From contig CAMWIS010000106.1 in assembly GCA_947174375.1 (NCBI GenBank), forward strand, positions 1-5,499: DNA of 5,499 nt, written 5' to 3'. The notes beneath the pieces were generated by a model. That model was given only the letters and a program-made list of their open reading frames with translations, was not told the origin of the DNA and did not search any database. The position numbers and the translations under genes were made by a program. Positions 3,893 through 5,499 of the stretch are shown here, in pieces. The DNA comes from an uncultured Bacteroidales bacterium. GTDB taxonomy: Bacteria; Bacteroidota; Bacteroidia; Bacteroidales; P3. Numbering within the stretch: position 1 is the stretch's first letter; the number at the start of each line of letters is the position of its first letter.

Positions 3893-5499
3893 ATGAGATT
3901 TGAAGAACTGAATTTAAAGGCGGAGTTGTTGTCCGCCATAGCGGACTTGGGCTTTACGGAAGCCATGCCCGTGCAGGAACAGGTCATCCCGTTGCTGCTG
4001 GGCGGGGCCACCGACCTGATTGCGCTCGCGCAGACGGGTACGGGCAAGACGGCGGCGTTCGGCCTGCCGATTCTGCAACGGCTCGACACGACGAACCGCA
4101 ACGTGGAAGCCTTGGTGCTGAGTCCGACGCGCGAACTGTGCCTGCAAATCGCCACCGACATGGAGAAGATGGCGGCGCACCTGCCCGGCGTTAAAATCGG
4201 GGCGGTGTATGGCGGGGCGAGCATCGAACGGCAGATGTCGGAGATAGAACGCGGCCTTAAGGTCGTCGTGGCCACGCCCGGCCGTATGCTCGACATCCTG
4301 CGGCGCGGCAAGCTCGACCTTTCCAAAATCCGGACGGTGGTGTTCGACGAGGCCGACGAGATGCTGCACATGGGTTTCCGCGACGAGTTGGACGGCATTC
4401 TGGCCTATACGCCCGAAGAAAAGAACACGTGGCTGTTTTCGGCCACGATGCCCGATGAAATCCGCGCCATGACGGGCCGCTACATGAAAGAGCCGGTTGA
4501 GGTGACGATAGGCCGCCGCAACGAGGGCTCGGCCAACGTGACGCACCACTACTACATGGTGCAGGCCAAGGAACGTTATTTGGCCCTGAAGCGGATTATC
4601 GACTACTATCCGGAAATCTATTCGATCGTTTTCTGCCGGACCCGGCGCGAGACGCAGGAGGTGGCCGAGAAACTCATACGCGACGGCTACAACGCCGACG
4701 CCCTGCACGGCGATCTGTCGCAGGCGCAGCGCGACAACGCGATGAGCCGCTTCCGCCTCAAGAACCTGCAACTGTTGGTGGCGACGGATGTGGCGGCGCG
4801 CGGCCTGGACGTGAACAACCTGACGCACGTGCTCAACTACAACCTGCCCGACGATGTGGAACAATACACGCACCGCAGCGGCCGCACGGGCCGCGCGTCC
4901 GCCACGGGCATTTCCATTTCGCTGATTACCGTCCGCGAAAAGTCGCGCATCAAGGAAATAGAAAAGGTCATCCATAAGTCGTTCGAGTTGAAACAACTGC
5001 CGAGCGGCGAGGAAATATGCGGCAAGCAGGTGCTTTATCAGGCCGAGCGGATGCTGGGCGTGGATTTGGCGGCGGAAGAGTTGGAAACCTATCTGCCGGC
5101 CATTTACGACAAACTGCAGCCGCTGAGCAAGGAAGAACTCATACAACGCTTCGTGGCCTTGGAGTTCAACCGCTTTTTGAATTACTACCGCAACGCGCCC
5201 GAAGTACGCGACATGAGCGTGGACGCCCCGCGCGGCAAGCGGTCGGACGAAAGGGGCGACCGCGGCGATTTCGCGCGGCTGTTCATCAACCTCGGCCACA
5301 TGGACGGGGTCAAGCCGCAGAACATCATCGGGCTGTTGAACGACTACGTGAAAGACCGCGATATGCGCGTGGGGCGTATCGACCTGCGCAAGACGTGTTC
5401 GTTCGTGGAGATTCCGGCCTCCTATGCGGAACTGGCCGTGCAGGCCTTGGGCGGCGCCGTCTATCGCGACCGCAAGGTGTTTGCGGAGGTGGCGAAGGG
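3893..5499 (+). CDS. DEAD-box ATP-dependent RNA helicase, DeaD/CsdA-like (3' end outside window)
   Basis: 535 complete codons are in view, open to the window end with no stop. It unwinds RNA duplexes using ATP, and relatives act in ribosome assembly, mRNA decay and cold growth. All helicase motifs are present in order: Q motif (F3 and Gln28), motif I AQTGTGKT (46-53), PTREL (78-82), TPGR (128-131), DEAD (152-155), SAT (183-185), IVFCRT (245-250), ATDVAARGLDV (297-307) and HRSGRTGR (327-334). A helical linker (about 350-445) and a short charged stretch (447-459) lead to a DbpA-type RNA-binding domain from about 461 (ARLFINLGHMDGVKPQNIIG), which runs to the window edge. This layout is closest to DeaD/CsdA; DbpA itself is shorter, and CshA is another possible name, so no symbol is given. 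The start is the first ATG after the lnt stop and gives the family-typical F-x-x-L start. It follows lnt by 36 nt in the same frame. The TTA at codon 8 is rare here. Confidence 0.97.
   Translation, partial: MRFEELNLKAELLSAIADLGFTEAMPVQEQVIPLLLGGATDLIALAQTGTGKTAAFGLPILQRLDTTNRNVEALVLSPTRELCLQIATDMEKMAAHLPGVKIGAVYGGASIERQMSEIERGLKVVVATPGRMLDILRRGKLDLSKIRTVVFDEADEMLHMGFRDELDGILAYTPEEKNTWLFSATMPDEIRAMTGRYMKEPVEVTIGRRNEGSANVTHHYYMVQAKERYLALKRIIDYYPEIYSIVFCRTRRETQEVAEKLIRDGYNADALHGDLSQAQRDNAMSRFRLKNLQLLVATDVAARGLDVNNLTHVLNYNLPDDVEQYTHRSGRTGRASATGISISLITVREKSRIKEIEKVIHKSFELKQLPSGEEICGKQVLYQAERMLGVDLAAEELETYLPAIYDKLQPLSKEELIQRFVALEFNRFLNYYRNAPEVRDMSVDAPRGKRSDERGDRGDFARLFINLGHMDGVKPQNIIGLLNDYVKDRDMRVGRIDLRKTCSFVEIPASYAELAVQALGGAVYRDRKVFAEVAK

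Noticed and set aside
3914..5299. A 461-codon open frame on the minus strand across the helicase
   Set aside because: Same cause: in-register antisense of a complete DEAD-box gene, ending at the complement of its TTA codon 8.

Overview
The window looks like chromosomal DNA from a GC-rich member of the Bacteroidota, most likely Bacteroidales. A Rikenellaceae/Alistipes-like source is a guess from GC content and protein style. The main evidence is the promoters: three separate sites match the Bacteroides-type consensus TTTG-N(18-20)-TAnnTTTG, and Shine-Dalgarno sequences are mostly weak or absent. The proteins are ordinary housekeeping products plus one toxin-antitoxin pair.

Left part (1-1008), minus strand. 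Positions 1-117 hold no gene that I can support. A tRNA-Lys(CTT) gene (158-230) has its own promoter (242-272) and a strong intrinsic terminator (118-147). Upstream of it lies a higBA-type toxin-antitoxin module: toxin higB (664-963) comes first, antitoxin higA (294-692) overlaps its end by 29 nt, and a promoter with an embedded imperfect palindrome (979-1008) precedes both. No intrinsic terminator is visible between higA and the tRNA, so higBA transcripts may run through the tRNA gene and stop at its terminator.

Middle (964-1294). This 331-nt gene-free stretch separates the divergent higBA and fabD promoters. Its centre (about 1097-1230) is a long imperfect palindrome of about 134 bp with related ends, resembling a small fold-back or MITE-like element. 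It contains two strong inverted repeats (1151-1177 and 1194-1223). The right arm of the second supplies the TTTG of the fabD -33 element, so fabD expression may depend on this element.

Right part (1295-5499), plus strand. Three tightly spaced genes form a likely operon: fabD (malonyl-CoA:ACP transacylase, fatty-acid synthesis), lnt (apolipoprotein N-acyltransferase, last step of lipoprotein maturation) and a DEAD-box RNA helicase with a C-terminal DbpA-type RNA-binding domain, cut by the window end. The gaps are 3 and 36 nt. All three genes share one reading frame, with a single stop codon between each neighbouring pair. FabD feeds acyl-chain synthesis and Lnt uses phospholipid acyl chains, so a lipid/envelope link is plausible. 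The helicase is probably a growth- or cold-linked RNA-remodelling passenger.

I found no sign of a large undescribed system. The most interesting item is the palindromic element built into the fabD promoter.
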